5,287 nucleotides of DNA from Actinomycetota bacterium (lineage in GTDB: Bacteria > Actinomycetota > Actinomycetes > S36-B12 > UBA5976), in assembly GCA_947476765.1 (NCBI GenBank), contig CANJRK010000070.1, positions 1 through 5,287 of the forward strand, read 5' to 3'. How positions within the stretch are numbered: the stretch's first letter is position 1; every line of letters starts with the position of its first letter. Positions 1 through 5,264 of the stretch are shown here, piece by piece. The notes below the pieces were generated by a model. That model searched no databases and was not told the origin of the DNA. It saw nothing but the letters and a program-made list of their open reading frames with translations. Position numbers and translations under genes: made by a program.

Positions 1-75
1 GCACTTGCACCAGGAGCCGTTCAGTTTGGCACCCGTCGCGGTCGTCGTGTTATCAACATTGTCCCGTCGGAGTAA
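1..75 (+). CDS. rpmA: 50S ribosomal protein L27, 3' end (partial)
   Basis: Only the last 24 codons are present, in frame from base 1 and ending with TAA at 73-75. The peptide contains QFGTRRGRRVINIVPSE, which matches the typical actinobacterial L27 C-terminus (FGtrRGRrvVNIVP). L27 is a large-subunit protein near the peptidyl-transferase centre. In most bacteria it is encoded after rplU (L21) and before obgE, and obgE does follow here. The N-terminal part lies outside the window, so any cleavable N-terminal extension cannot be judged. The identification rests on a short peptide plus strong synteny. Confidence 0.93.
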   Translation, partial: ALAPGAVQFGTRRGRRVINIVPSE

Positions 76-97
76 TTCCGCGTAAATTTTGAGTTGG

Positions 98-127
98 GCG
101 GGTCCGGTTCGGGCCCGCTTTTCTTTT
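98..127 (+). terminator. Intrinsic terminator-like hairpin between rpmA and obgE
   Basis: GCGGGTCC at 98-105 pairs with GGGCCCGC at 111-118 over eight base pairs (one G-U wobble) around the five-base loop GGTTC. TTTTCTTTT follows at 119-127. This is the standard layout of a Rho-independent terminator. It would end the ribosomal-protein transcript after rpmA. The obgE Shine-Dalgarno starts only about four bases after the T tract, so obgE would have to be expressed by read-through, or from a promoter that overlaps or precedes the hairpin. Confidence 0.82.
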
Positions 128-130
128 GGA

Positions 131-136
131 AAGGAG
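131..136 (+). promoter_or_regulatory. Ribosome-binding site that sets the obgE start
   Basis: AAGGAG at 131-136 lies five bases before the ATG at 142. This fixes the start at that ATG rather than at the in-frame TTG at 94. The TTG lies at the base of the terminator hairpin and would add a 16-residue stretch that does not belong to the Obg fold. Confidence 0.85.
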
Positions 137-141
137 TTTCA

Positions 142-1635
142 ATGACATCATTTATCGATCAAGTGACACTCCACGTCCAAGGTGGCAATGGTGGGCATGG
201 TTGCGCTTCTGTGCACCGCGAAAAATTCAAACCGCTAGGTGGCCCTGATGGTGGCAACGGTGGCAATGGTGGCGATGTAGTTCTAGTTGTCGATGCATCC
301 GTAACTACACTTCTGGATTTTCATCGCAGCCCACATCGCAGCGCTGGTAATGGCAAGCCTGGCCAAGGCGATCATCGCAATGGCGCTTTTGGCGAAAGCT
401 TAGAACTTGCCGTTCCTGAAGGAACCGTAGTTTCGCTTTCAGATGGCACGGTACTTACCGACATGCTGGGTGTCGGCACTCGTTTCGTAGTTGCCTCCGG
501 TGGCCGCGGCGGATTAGGAAATGCCGCTCTAGCTTCCACTAAACGCAAAGCCCCAGGCTTTGCGCTATTCGGTGAAAAGGGCATAACTCGCGACGTAATT
601 TTAGAACTTAAAACGGTTGCTGATGTTGGGCTTGTAGGTTACCCAAGTGCTGGTAAGTCGTCATTGATTGCTGCGATGTCAGCGGCCCGACCAAAAATTG
701 CAGATTACCCATTCACTACTTTGGAACCAAACTTAGGTGTAGTTCGATCCGGCGAGATGATTTTCACTATGGCAGACGTGCCTGGCTTAATTCCAGGCGC
801 TAGTGAAGGCAAAGGCTTGGGCCTTGAATTCCTTAGGCACATCGAACGTTGTGCTGCGCTAGTTCATGTACTTGATTGCGCAACTTTGGAACCAAACCGC
901 GATCCACTTACCGACCTTGATGTGATTGAAAATGAACTAAAGCAATATGGCGGCTTAGAAGATCGGCCGCGCGTAGTTGTATTAAACAAGATCGATATAC
1001 CTGAAGGCCGTGAATTAGCAGAATTTGTTTTACCTGATTTGCACGAACGGGGATATCAAACGTTTTTAGTTTCTGCAGTTAGTCATGAAGGCCTGCGAGA
1101 GCTCGGGTTTGCGTTAGCAGACATCGTTAAAGCGTCTCGAGCCGAAGCAATTTTTGCCGCTGAAAATCGACCTCGTGTTGTGGTCACACCTAAATCAGTT
1201 GATGATTCAGGGTTTACGGTCAAAGTTGAAAATGCTGGCGCAGACGCGGTTCGCTATCGCGTACTAGGCGAGCGCCCAGAGCGCTGGATTCATCAGACTG
1301 ACTTTGCTAACGATGAAGCTGTGGGTTACTTGGCCGATCGCTTAGCGCGCGCTGGTATCGAACTGGAATTAGCAAAAGCTGGCGCCGTTGCTGGCGATGA
1401 AGTTGTAATTGGTGATGGTCCCAGCGCCGTGGTATTTGACTGGGCACCAACAGTTGGAGATCTACATCAAGGTCCGCGTGGCACCGATCAACGACTTTAT
1501 GACAAGCGCCGACTATCCGCAGATGAACGTCTTGCAATTCACCGGATTAGACAATTTGGAACTGGTGAAACTGAAGAGGTTGTTGAGCCATTAGTTTTTG
1601 AAGATTTCGATCCAGACCTTGATATCGATGGGTAA
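142..1635 (+). CDS. obgE: GTPase Obg (ObgE/CgtA), ribosome assembly GTPase
   Basis: Encodes 497 residues with the three-part Obg architecture. Residues 1 to about 158 form the glycine-rich Obg fold (GGNGGNGG near 38-44). The GTPase domain follows with G1 GYPSAGKS at 166-173, the G2/switch I region YPFTTLEPN at 189-197, G3 DVPG at 212-215, G4 NKID at 282-285 and G5 SA at 311-312. Residues about 355-435 match the OCT domain found in Obg proteins of Gram-positive lineages, and an acidic tail of about 60 residues ends the protein. Obg proteins bind the 50S subunit late in assembly and respond to GDP/GTP and ppGpp; this is family knowledge. The ATG is chosen from the Shine-Dalgarno and because the conserved fold begins right after it (FIDQVTLHVQGG). 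All GTPase motifs are intact. The gene follows rpmA, its usual neighbour, and converges on the oxidase gene. Confidence 0.97.
   Translation: MTSFIDQVTLHVQGGNGGHGCASVHREKFKPLGGPDGGNGGNGGDVVLVVDASVTTLLDFHRSPHRSAGNGKPGQGDHRNGAFGESLELAVPEGTVVSLSDGTVLTDMLGVGTRFVVASGGRGGLGNAALASTKRKAPGFALFGEKGITRDVILELKTVADVGLVGYPSAGKSSLIAAMSAARPKIADYPFTTLEPNLGVVRSGEMIFTMADVPGLIPGASEGKGLGLEFLRHIERCAALVHVLDCATLEPNRDPLTDLDVIENELKQYGGLEDRPRVVVLNKIDIPEGRELAEFVLPDLHERGYQTFLVSAVSHEGLRELGFALADIVKASRAEAIFAAENRPRVVVTPKSVDDSGFTVKVENAGADAVRYRVLGERPERWIHQTDFANDEAVGYLADRLARAGIELELAKAGAVAGDEVVIGDGPSAVVFDWAPTVGDLHQGPRGTDQRLYDKRRLSADERLAIHRIRQFGTGETEEVVEPLVFEDFDPDLDIDG
250..276 (+). repeat. Three tandem 9-base units coding the Obg glycine repeat
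   Basis: GGTGGCAAC, GGTGGCAAT and GGTGGCGAT stand head to tail inside obgE, encoding GGN-GGN-GGD. A related GGTGGCAATGGTGG occurs upstream at 181-194. The pattern is explained by the glycine-rich Obg fold, whose protein-level motif is conserved, so it need not be a mobile or regulatory repeat. Confidence 0.7.
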
Positions 1636-1650
1636 CCAGACAACTCGCAA

Positions 1651-2763
1651 TTAGTTTGGCAGCTGCCACTGTGGCGTATTTTGTTTGCCACCAAGTGCTA
1701 ATTCAGCTGTAATTTTCCCAATCGTAGGTACGAATTTAAATCCATGTCCAGAACATGGTGAGCAAACAGTAATTGGTCCGCGGCGATCAAGTATGAAATC
1801 TTCTTCTGGGGTATTTGTAAACAGGCAAGTGGTAGCAACAGCGCTTTCTATTTCTAAGCCAGGGAACCAGTGCGCAACGTATTCCTTCATTTCAGTTAAA
1901 TGTTTCTGGCTAATTTCAAAATCTCGTTTGTCTGGATCAATTGCTTTGCGGTCACTCCAAGTTCCGACTTTAAATCCTTCGCCCGGGGTGTAGAGACCAT
2001 ATGCACTCGCCTCCAGCGGAGAGCCACCGCGACCGTTTGCCCCATGATGCAAAAAACTTGGCCAATAAGATTCGGCAGCTAAATCTGAAATTGGTTGGAA
2101 GTGGGCAGGTTGACCAGCATCAACTATTAAGTCTGGCAATTTCACGATGTGCCCAATTAGCTTGTTAACCCAACCACCGGCTGCCACTACAAGTGAAGGC
2201 GTACGCCAAGTTTGCGCTGCAGTTTCAACGATTGCGAAATCACCATCTAGTGCGATGGAAAGCACTGGAGTATTTAGCTGAACTTGGGCGCCAAGTTCGT
2301 GACTTCGATTAATCAGGGTTTCAACGGTTTTATCGGCAAAGCATCGGCCACCATCAGGACTGTAAATAACGTGGTCTTCGAAGTTCATGCCAGGCCATCG
2401 TGCGTGCGCTTCAGATGCATTCATACGCTCGTATGGGCGATTATGTCGATCCAGGCTAATTGCAATCTCATCGATGGCTTCTTTGTAGCCGTGATCCAAT
2501 TGACCATTTTGTTCTAGCAAATGCTCTTGCGTATCTGCCTCAAGCTCTCGCCAATCTGGCAGGGCCCTAGCTGCTAAGTCGGTATATAGCGGTGTGCGAT
2601 ATGAAAGGCGAAAAATTCGCGTCCCACCATGGGAGCTACCTTTGTTGTGGGCAGCGCCAAACTGCTCAATCAATGCAACTTCTTTACCTTGGCGAGCCAA
2701 CTGCCAGGCTGTGGCGCTACCCATCGCGCCAGCACCGATAACCAAGTGGTCAATGTTTTGCAA
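1651..2763 (-). CDS. FAD-dependent amine oxidase of the sarcosine oxidase / N-methyltryptophan oxidase family
   Basis: Encodes 370 residues, close to the usual length (about 370-390) of monomeric sarcosine oxidase (MSOX) and MTOX/SolA. Family members oxidise N-methyl amino acids to amine plus formaldehyde and H2O2 in the cytoplasm. The dinucleotide-binding motif GAGAMG lies at 10-15. By alignment from memory with Bacillus MSOX, these residues match: GSSHGGTRIFR (42-52) with His45, Arg49 and Arg52; Lys265, the oxygen-activating lysine; Cys313, the covalent FAD attachment cysteine; and SGHGFKF (338-344) with Lys343, the carboxylate-binding lysine. MSOX His269 appears to be replaced by Trp269, so the substrate may differ. 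The start is TTG, supported by AAAGGAA in the leader and by the fold beginning at once. The gene is alone on its strand, divergent from nadD and convergent with obgE. The class is secure; the substrate (sarcosine, N-methyltryptophan, pipecolate or other) is unknown. Confidence 0.88.
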   Translation of the reverse strand: MQNIDHLVIGAGAMGSATAWQLARQGKEVALIEQFGAAHNKGSSHGGTRIFRLSYRTPLYTDLAARALPDWRELEADTQEHLLEQNGQLDHGYKEAIDEIAISLDRHNRPYERMNASEAHARWPGMNFEDHVIYSPDGGRCFADKTVETLINRSHELGAQVQLNTPVLSIALDGDFAIVETAAQTWRTPSLVVAAGGWVNKLIGHIVKLPDLIVDAGQPAHFQPISDLAAESYWPSFLHHGANGRGGSPLEASAYGLYTPGEGFKVGTWSDRKAIDPDKRDFEISQKHLTEMKEYVAHWFPGLEIESAVATTCLFTNTPEEDFILDRRGPITVCSPCSGHGFKFVPTIGKITAELALGGKQNTPQWQLPN

Positions 2764-2770
2764 GGCAAAC

Positions 2771-2777
2771 TTCCTTT
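2771..2777 (-). promoter_or_regulatory. Ribosome-binding site for the oxidase gene, decides a TTG start
   Basis: Read on the minus strand, AAAGGAA lies seven bases before the TTG at 2763-2761. The good Shine-Dalgarno and the FAD-binding strand beginning four residues later (DHLVIGAGAMG) together favour this TTG. No in-frame ATG exists close by. The first internal methionine, Met14, would destroy the GxGxxG motif. Confidence 0.72.
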
Positions 2778-2789
2778 AGTCAGCGGCGA

Positions 2790-2817
2790 TTAGCACCACA
2801 CTAGTTGCAAGTATTCT
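2790..2817 (+). promoter_or_regulatory. Candidate promoter for a leaderless nadD transcript
   Basis: TATTCT at 2812-2817 fits the TAnnnT -10 pattern of actinobacterial housekeeping promoters. TTAGCA at 2790-2795, 16 bases upstream, is a weak -35 match (four of six). The -10 ends seven bases before the nadD ATG at 2825, so transcription would begin at or next to the A of the ATG. No usable Shine-Dalgarno precedes the ATG (only GGA three bases away), which fits leaderless initiation. The promoter would serve the whole nadD-rsfS-phosphatase run. The assignment is by pattern only. Confidence 0.5.
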
Positions 2818-2824
2818 TGGATAC

Positions 2825-3391
2825 ATGAAGGTTGGCATATTGGGCGGGACATTTGATCCCATTCATATCGGACACCTGATTGCAGCTAGTGCAGTACATG
2901 AACAGCTGGGGTTAGATTCCGTGGTCTTTATGCCAGCCGGAGAGCCATGGCAAAAAAGCGAGCGTGACATTAGCTCGGGTGCGCAACGATTGGAAATGGT
3001 CAAGCTAGCCATCGCTGGCGACAATAGATTCCAAGCAAGTGACATTGAGATCAATCGATCTGGCCCAACTTTTGCCATTGATTCAGTGCGACAGTGGAAA
3101 ACCGAACATCCTGATGATCAGATTTTTTGGATTGTTGGCTCGGATGCACTTACTGGAATCCCAACATGGCATGAGTGGGAAGCGTTTGTTTCTGAAGCAA
3201 CTATTGTTGCGGTCAATCGCATTGGCCATGATGATTCAGTGCCATTTAAATATGTGGCCGTGAATATGCCAGAAGTTAGAATCTCGGCTACTGAACTTCG
3301 AGATCGCTTTACCAATGGCCAAGACACTAGGTACTTGGTATCAAAAAGTGTTAGTGAATATATTTCGAACCAAGGCTTGTATCGCGCGTGA
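2825..3391 (+). CDS. nadD: Nicotinate-nucleotide adenylyltransferase
   Basis: Encodes 188 residues, normal for bacterial NadD (about 190-215). NadD joins ATP and nicotinate mononucleotide to give deamido-NAD and pyrophosphate, the step shared by de novo and salvage NAD synthesis. The nucleotidyltransferase signature GGTFDPIHIGH stands at 7-17, with the HxGH-type pair His14 and His17. PAGEPWQK at 37-44 is the substrate-loop motif typical of actinobacterial forms, GSDAL is at 105-109 and the C-terminal ISATELR at 153-159 corresponds to the ISSTxIR ATP-binding motif. The ATG is chosen because MKVGILGGTFDP is the standard N-terminus. It appears to be the first gene of a plus-strand operon, and its TGA overlaps the next GTG by four bases (GTGA, 3388-3391), suggesting coupled translation. 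Confidence 0.96.
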   Translation: MKVGILGGTFDPIHIGHLIAASAVHEQLGLDSVVFMPAGEPWQKSERDISSGAQRLEMVKLAIAGDNRFQASDIEINRSGPTFAIDSVRQWKTEHPDDQIFWIVGSDALTGIPTWHEWEAFVSEATIVAVNRIGHDDSVPFKYVAVNMPEVRISATELRDRFTNGQDTRYLVSKSVSEYISNQGLYRA

Positions 3392-4188
3392 GTCGAATTC
3401 CACCGTTTCTAAAGTGGCTAGCCAGTTCGATCATTGCAATTGGTATTTTGACTGGCTTGTTTGTATTTCTTGGCGAAGGCCAGGCGGCACCATTGCCAGC
3501 TGACATAACTGCCGCACCAAAGCCATCTCAAGATATCGCTGAGCCAGCCGCTGATATCGATAATCTGATGGTTGTCCTAATCGACTCTAAGCAGCACATA
3601 GTTTCCGTCTCTATCCTTCGACAATCCGAAGCTGGGGACAAACTTGCGGTGGTAAATGTGGATCCGCAATCTTTGATTGTGCCGCCAGGGCAGGGCTTTG
3701 TGCCAATCAGTGATGCGGGCTTGCAAGGTTCATTTGATGGAGTTGATAAAGCGATCTCTGGAGCCCTGGGGATTCCTATAGATGGCTCGATCTATTTGCA
3801 GCGCCTGGCCTTAGCCGGACTTATTGATGGCGTTGGCGGGATAAGCATCGAATCGGACAACTTATATCGAGTTAGCGAAGATGGTGAGCCGGCACAGTAT
3901 GTGCGTCTTGGAAATGCGTTACTTTCCGGAACTGATGCTGCTGGCTATGCGATGGTTAAATCCAAGTTTGAAACAACTGATGAATTTATGCTGAGAACAA
4001 ACCAGGTGTTGCGAGCAGTTTTTGAGAACCTGCAGGGCGATGATGCTCGAGTGAGTGAAATTTTGTCGGCACTTGGATCGCTTGCAAAATCCAACGTTCC
4101 AACCATGAGCATTGCGAAACTGCTAGTTGAACTACGTTCGGAAAACCTTTGGCCGAGTGCCAACATTTCCCGCATCCCCGTTAATTAA
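3388..4188 (+). CDS. Degenerate LytR-CpsA-Psr (LCP)-like membrane-anchored protein
   Basis: Encodes 266 residues. A short basic N-terminus is followed by one hydrophobic segment at about 11-28, then a proline/alanine-rich linker (32-55), so the rest is probably outside the membrane. Residues about 57-250 follow the LCP pattern: LGIPID at 127-132, the hydrophobic stretch into LIDGVGGI at 145-152 (family LVDxLGGV), LLSGTDAAGYAM at 178-189 (family LdGxxALaYvR), LRTNQVLRAVFENL at 202-215 (family RQxxvLxAl) and NVPTMSIAKLLVEL near 236-249. LCP enzymes attach glycopolymers to peptidoglycan through conserved Asp and Arg residues. Here the usual IPRDT is VDPQS (91-95) and the YxRxR site reads YAMVKSK (187-193), so transferase activity is doubtful. 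The GTG start overlaps the nadD stop. Actinobacteria often carry an LCP-like gene between nadD and rsfS. Fold assignment is fairly likely; the role is unknown. Confidence 0.72.
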   Translation: MSRIPPFLKWLASSIIAIGILTGLFVFLGEGQAAPLPADITAAPKPSQDIAEPAADIDNLMVVLIDSKQHIVSVSILRQSEAGDKLAVVNVDPQSLIVPPGQGFVPISDAGLQGSFDGVDKAISGALGIPIDGSIYLQRLALAGLIDGVGGISIESDNLYRVSEDGEPAQYVRLGNALLSGTDAAGYAMVKSKFETTDEFMLRTNQVLRAVFENLQGDDARVSEILSALGSLAKSNVPTMSIAKLLVELRSENLWPSANISRIPVN

Positions 4189-4215
4189 GTAGTCTTAGGT
4201 GACTTACAAGAAAGT

Positions 4216-4584
4216 GTGGAATTCGTGGCGGCTACTGAACATGCATTAAAGATTGCAAAGATAGCTGCCCAAGCCGCATATGACAAAAAAGCAGAAAATA
4301 TTGTTCTCTTGGATGTCAGCGAACATTTAGTAATTACTGACATATTCTTGATCGTTTCTGCGGATAATGAACGACAAGTTGGTGCCGTTGTTGATGCCAT
4401 TGAAGCTGCGCTGGATCTGATTGATATTGATCCAATTAGGCGCGAAGGAAACCGTGAAGGCCGCTGGGTATTGCTGGACTACTTCGAGATCGTCGTGCAC
4501 GTGCAACAAGCCGAAGAACGCAGCCTGTATGACCTAGAGCGACTCTGGAGTGACTGCCCACACATTCAAGTGGAACTGGTATGA
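4216..4584 (+). CDS. rsfS: Ribosomal silencing factor RsfS
   Basis: Encodes 122 residues from the GTG at 4216, or 119 from an in-frame GTG at 4225; the family is usually 105-130. RsfS (RsfA, Iojap, DUF143) binds ribosomal protein L14 on the 50S subunit and blocks joining to 30S when nutrients are scarce. Counting from 4216, family landmarks include AENIVLLDVSEHLVITDIF (26-44), NERQVGAVVDAIE (51-63), GRWVLLDY (82-89), IVVHVQ (92-97) and the terminal YDLERLW (105-111). The start is not settled. Neither GTG has a strong Shine-Dalgarno, and the conserved region (AATEHALKIAKIAAQAA) begins directly at the second. The gene lies 27 bases after the LCP-like stop and overlaps the next gene by ATGA, so it is very probably in the same operon as nadD, its common partner. 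Confidence 0.95.
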   Translation: MEFVAATEHALKIAKIAAQAAYDKKAENIVLLDVSEHLVITDIFLIVSADNERQVGAVVDAIEAALDLIDIDPIRREGNREGRWVLLDYFEIVVHVQQAEERSLYDLERLWSDCPHIQVELV

Positions 4585-5240
4585 AAGCTCGCAGGTTAGT
4601 TCTATGGCGCCATGGCCAAACGGTTTGGAATGCCGAAAATCGGCATCAAGGACAAATTGATATTCCGTTAAATGATGTTGGTAGGGAGCAAGCTAGACAC
4701 GCTGCCCAGACGCTATTGGCTATGAAGCCAACTCATGTAATCGCCAGCGATTTAGAACGTGCCCTAGAAACCGGTCGAACACTTTCCGACTTAGCAGGTA
4801 TCGGCCTGACCGTTGATGAACGCCTCCGCGAAACTTTCGCTGGCGAATGGCAAGGTATGACTCGGGATGAAATCGTCGCCAAGTACCCAGCTGATTACGC
4901 AGCCTGGGGTGGGGATTCAGAAATTCGTCCAGGTGGTGGCGAAACCCGCTGGGAAGTCTCGGATCGTGTTGTTGCGGCAATCGAAAGTGCACTGGTGAAC
5001 ATTCCCGCCGGTGGGACTTTGGTAGTGGCCTCACATGGCGGGGCGTTACGTTCAGCCCTTGGGCGTTTACTGGGATTAGATCCGCGCCAATGGACGATCC
5101 TTGGCGTGCTTGCAAACGCGCAGTGGTCAGTGCTCACCGAACTTGATGAAAACATGCCTAAGTTGCCTGATCTGAAGTGGCGACTACAGGAATACAACGC
5201 AGGATCCTTGCCGGAGCCTGCCATTGGTGATGACAAGTAA
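4581..5240 (+). CDS. gpgP: Histidine phosphatase, probably glucosyl-3-phosphoglycerate phosphatase
   Basis: Encodes 219 residues of the phosphoglycerate-mutase-like histidine phosphatase superfamily. The catalytic motif RHGQT is at 10-14 (phospho-accepting His11). Arg60 in SDLERALET, Glu84 in LRETFAGEWQG and His152 in SHGG complete the active site. The N-terminus MKARRLVLWRHGQT and the ends RLRETFAGEWQG and LKWRLQEYNA resemble mycobacterial GpgP (Rv2419c), recalled from memory, and that gene likewise stands next to rsfS (Rv2420c) and nadD (Rv2421c). GpgP removes phosphate from glucosyl-3-phosphoglycerate to give glucosylglycerate, a compatible solute and methylglucose-polysaccharide precursor. 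The ATG is fixed by the ATGA overlap with rsfS and by the conserved N-terminus. Catalytic residues are intact. The superfamily is certain; GpgP specificity is inferred, and a general phosphoglycerate-mutase-like or other phosphatase role remains possible. Confidence 0.85.
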   Translation: MKARRLVLWRHGQTVWNAENRHQGQIDIPLNDVGREQARHAAQTLLAMKPTHVIASDLERALETGRTLSDLAGIGLTVDERLRETFAGEWQGMTRDEIVAKYPADYAAWGGDSEIRPGGGETRWEVSDRVVAAIESALVNIPAGGTLVVASHGGALRSALGRLLGLDPRQWTILGVLANAQWSVLTELDENMPKLPDLKWRLQEYNAGSLPEPAIGDDK

Positions 5241-5253
5241 CGTCCACTAACAT
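5224..5253 (+). promoter_or_regulatory. Weak candidate promoter for the tRNA
   Basis: TTGGTG at 5224-5229 and TAACAT at 5248-5253 are 18 bases apart, and the -10 ends 11 bases before the tRNA 5' end at 5265, giving room for a short leader removed by RNase P. The -35 half lies inside the last codons of the phosphatase gene. The match is modest, and read-through from the upstream operon is an alternative. Confidence 0.3.
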
Positions 5254-5264
5254 TGACAAGGTTC

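Noticed and set aside
94..141. In-frame TTG upstream of the obgE ATG, giving a 16-residue N-terminal extension.
   Set aside because: It lies at the base of the terminator hairpin, has no ribosome-binding site and the extension is not part of the Obg fold; the ATG at 142 has a good AAGGAG.
1628..1653. ATG overlapping the obgE stop, opening an eight-codon reading frame (MGNQTTRN), possibly a relic of a coupled downstream gene such as proB.
   Set aside because: Too short to tell from chance, no resemblance to the ProB N-terminus, and it runs into the end of the oxidase gene.
1657..1668. Perfect 12-base palindrome TGGCAGCTGCCA.
   Set aside because: It lies in the last codons of the oxidase gene, has no loop or T tract and so is not a terminator; no other copy was noticed in the window.
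1685..2779. Plus-strand open frames of 60-102 codons opposite the oxidase gene.
   Set aside because: The minus-strand frame has full family motifs across its whole length; the plus-strand translations show no domain or consistent ribosome-binding sites.
2764..2824. A minus-strand promoter for the oxidase gene in the divergent spacer.
   Set aside because: TAATCG and TTGCAA read on the minus strand have the wrong spacing (12 bases); no convincing -35/-10 pair was found, so none is annotated.
4720..5236. Long minus-strand open frames (up to 131 codons) opposite the phosphatase gene, and similar ones opposite obgE, nadD and the LCP-like gene.
   Set aside because: They are antisense shadows of clear protein families, with low-complexity translations and no recognisable domains.
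5253..5258. Perfect TTGACA, a consensus -35 box, just before the tRNA.
   Set aside because: The matching -10 would fall inside the tRNA at about 5276-5281, which reads GCAGCT, and transcription would start within the tRNA gene.
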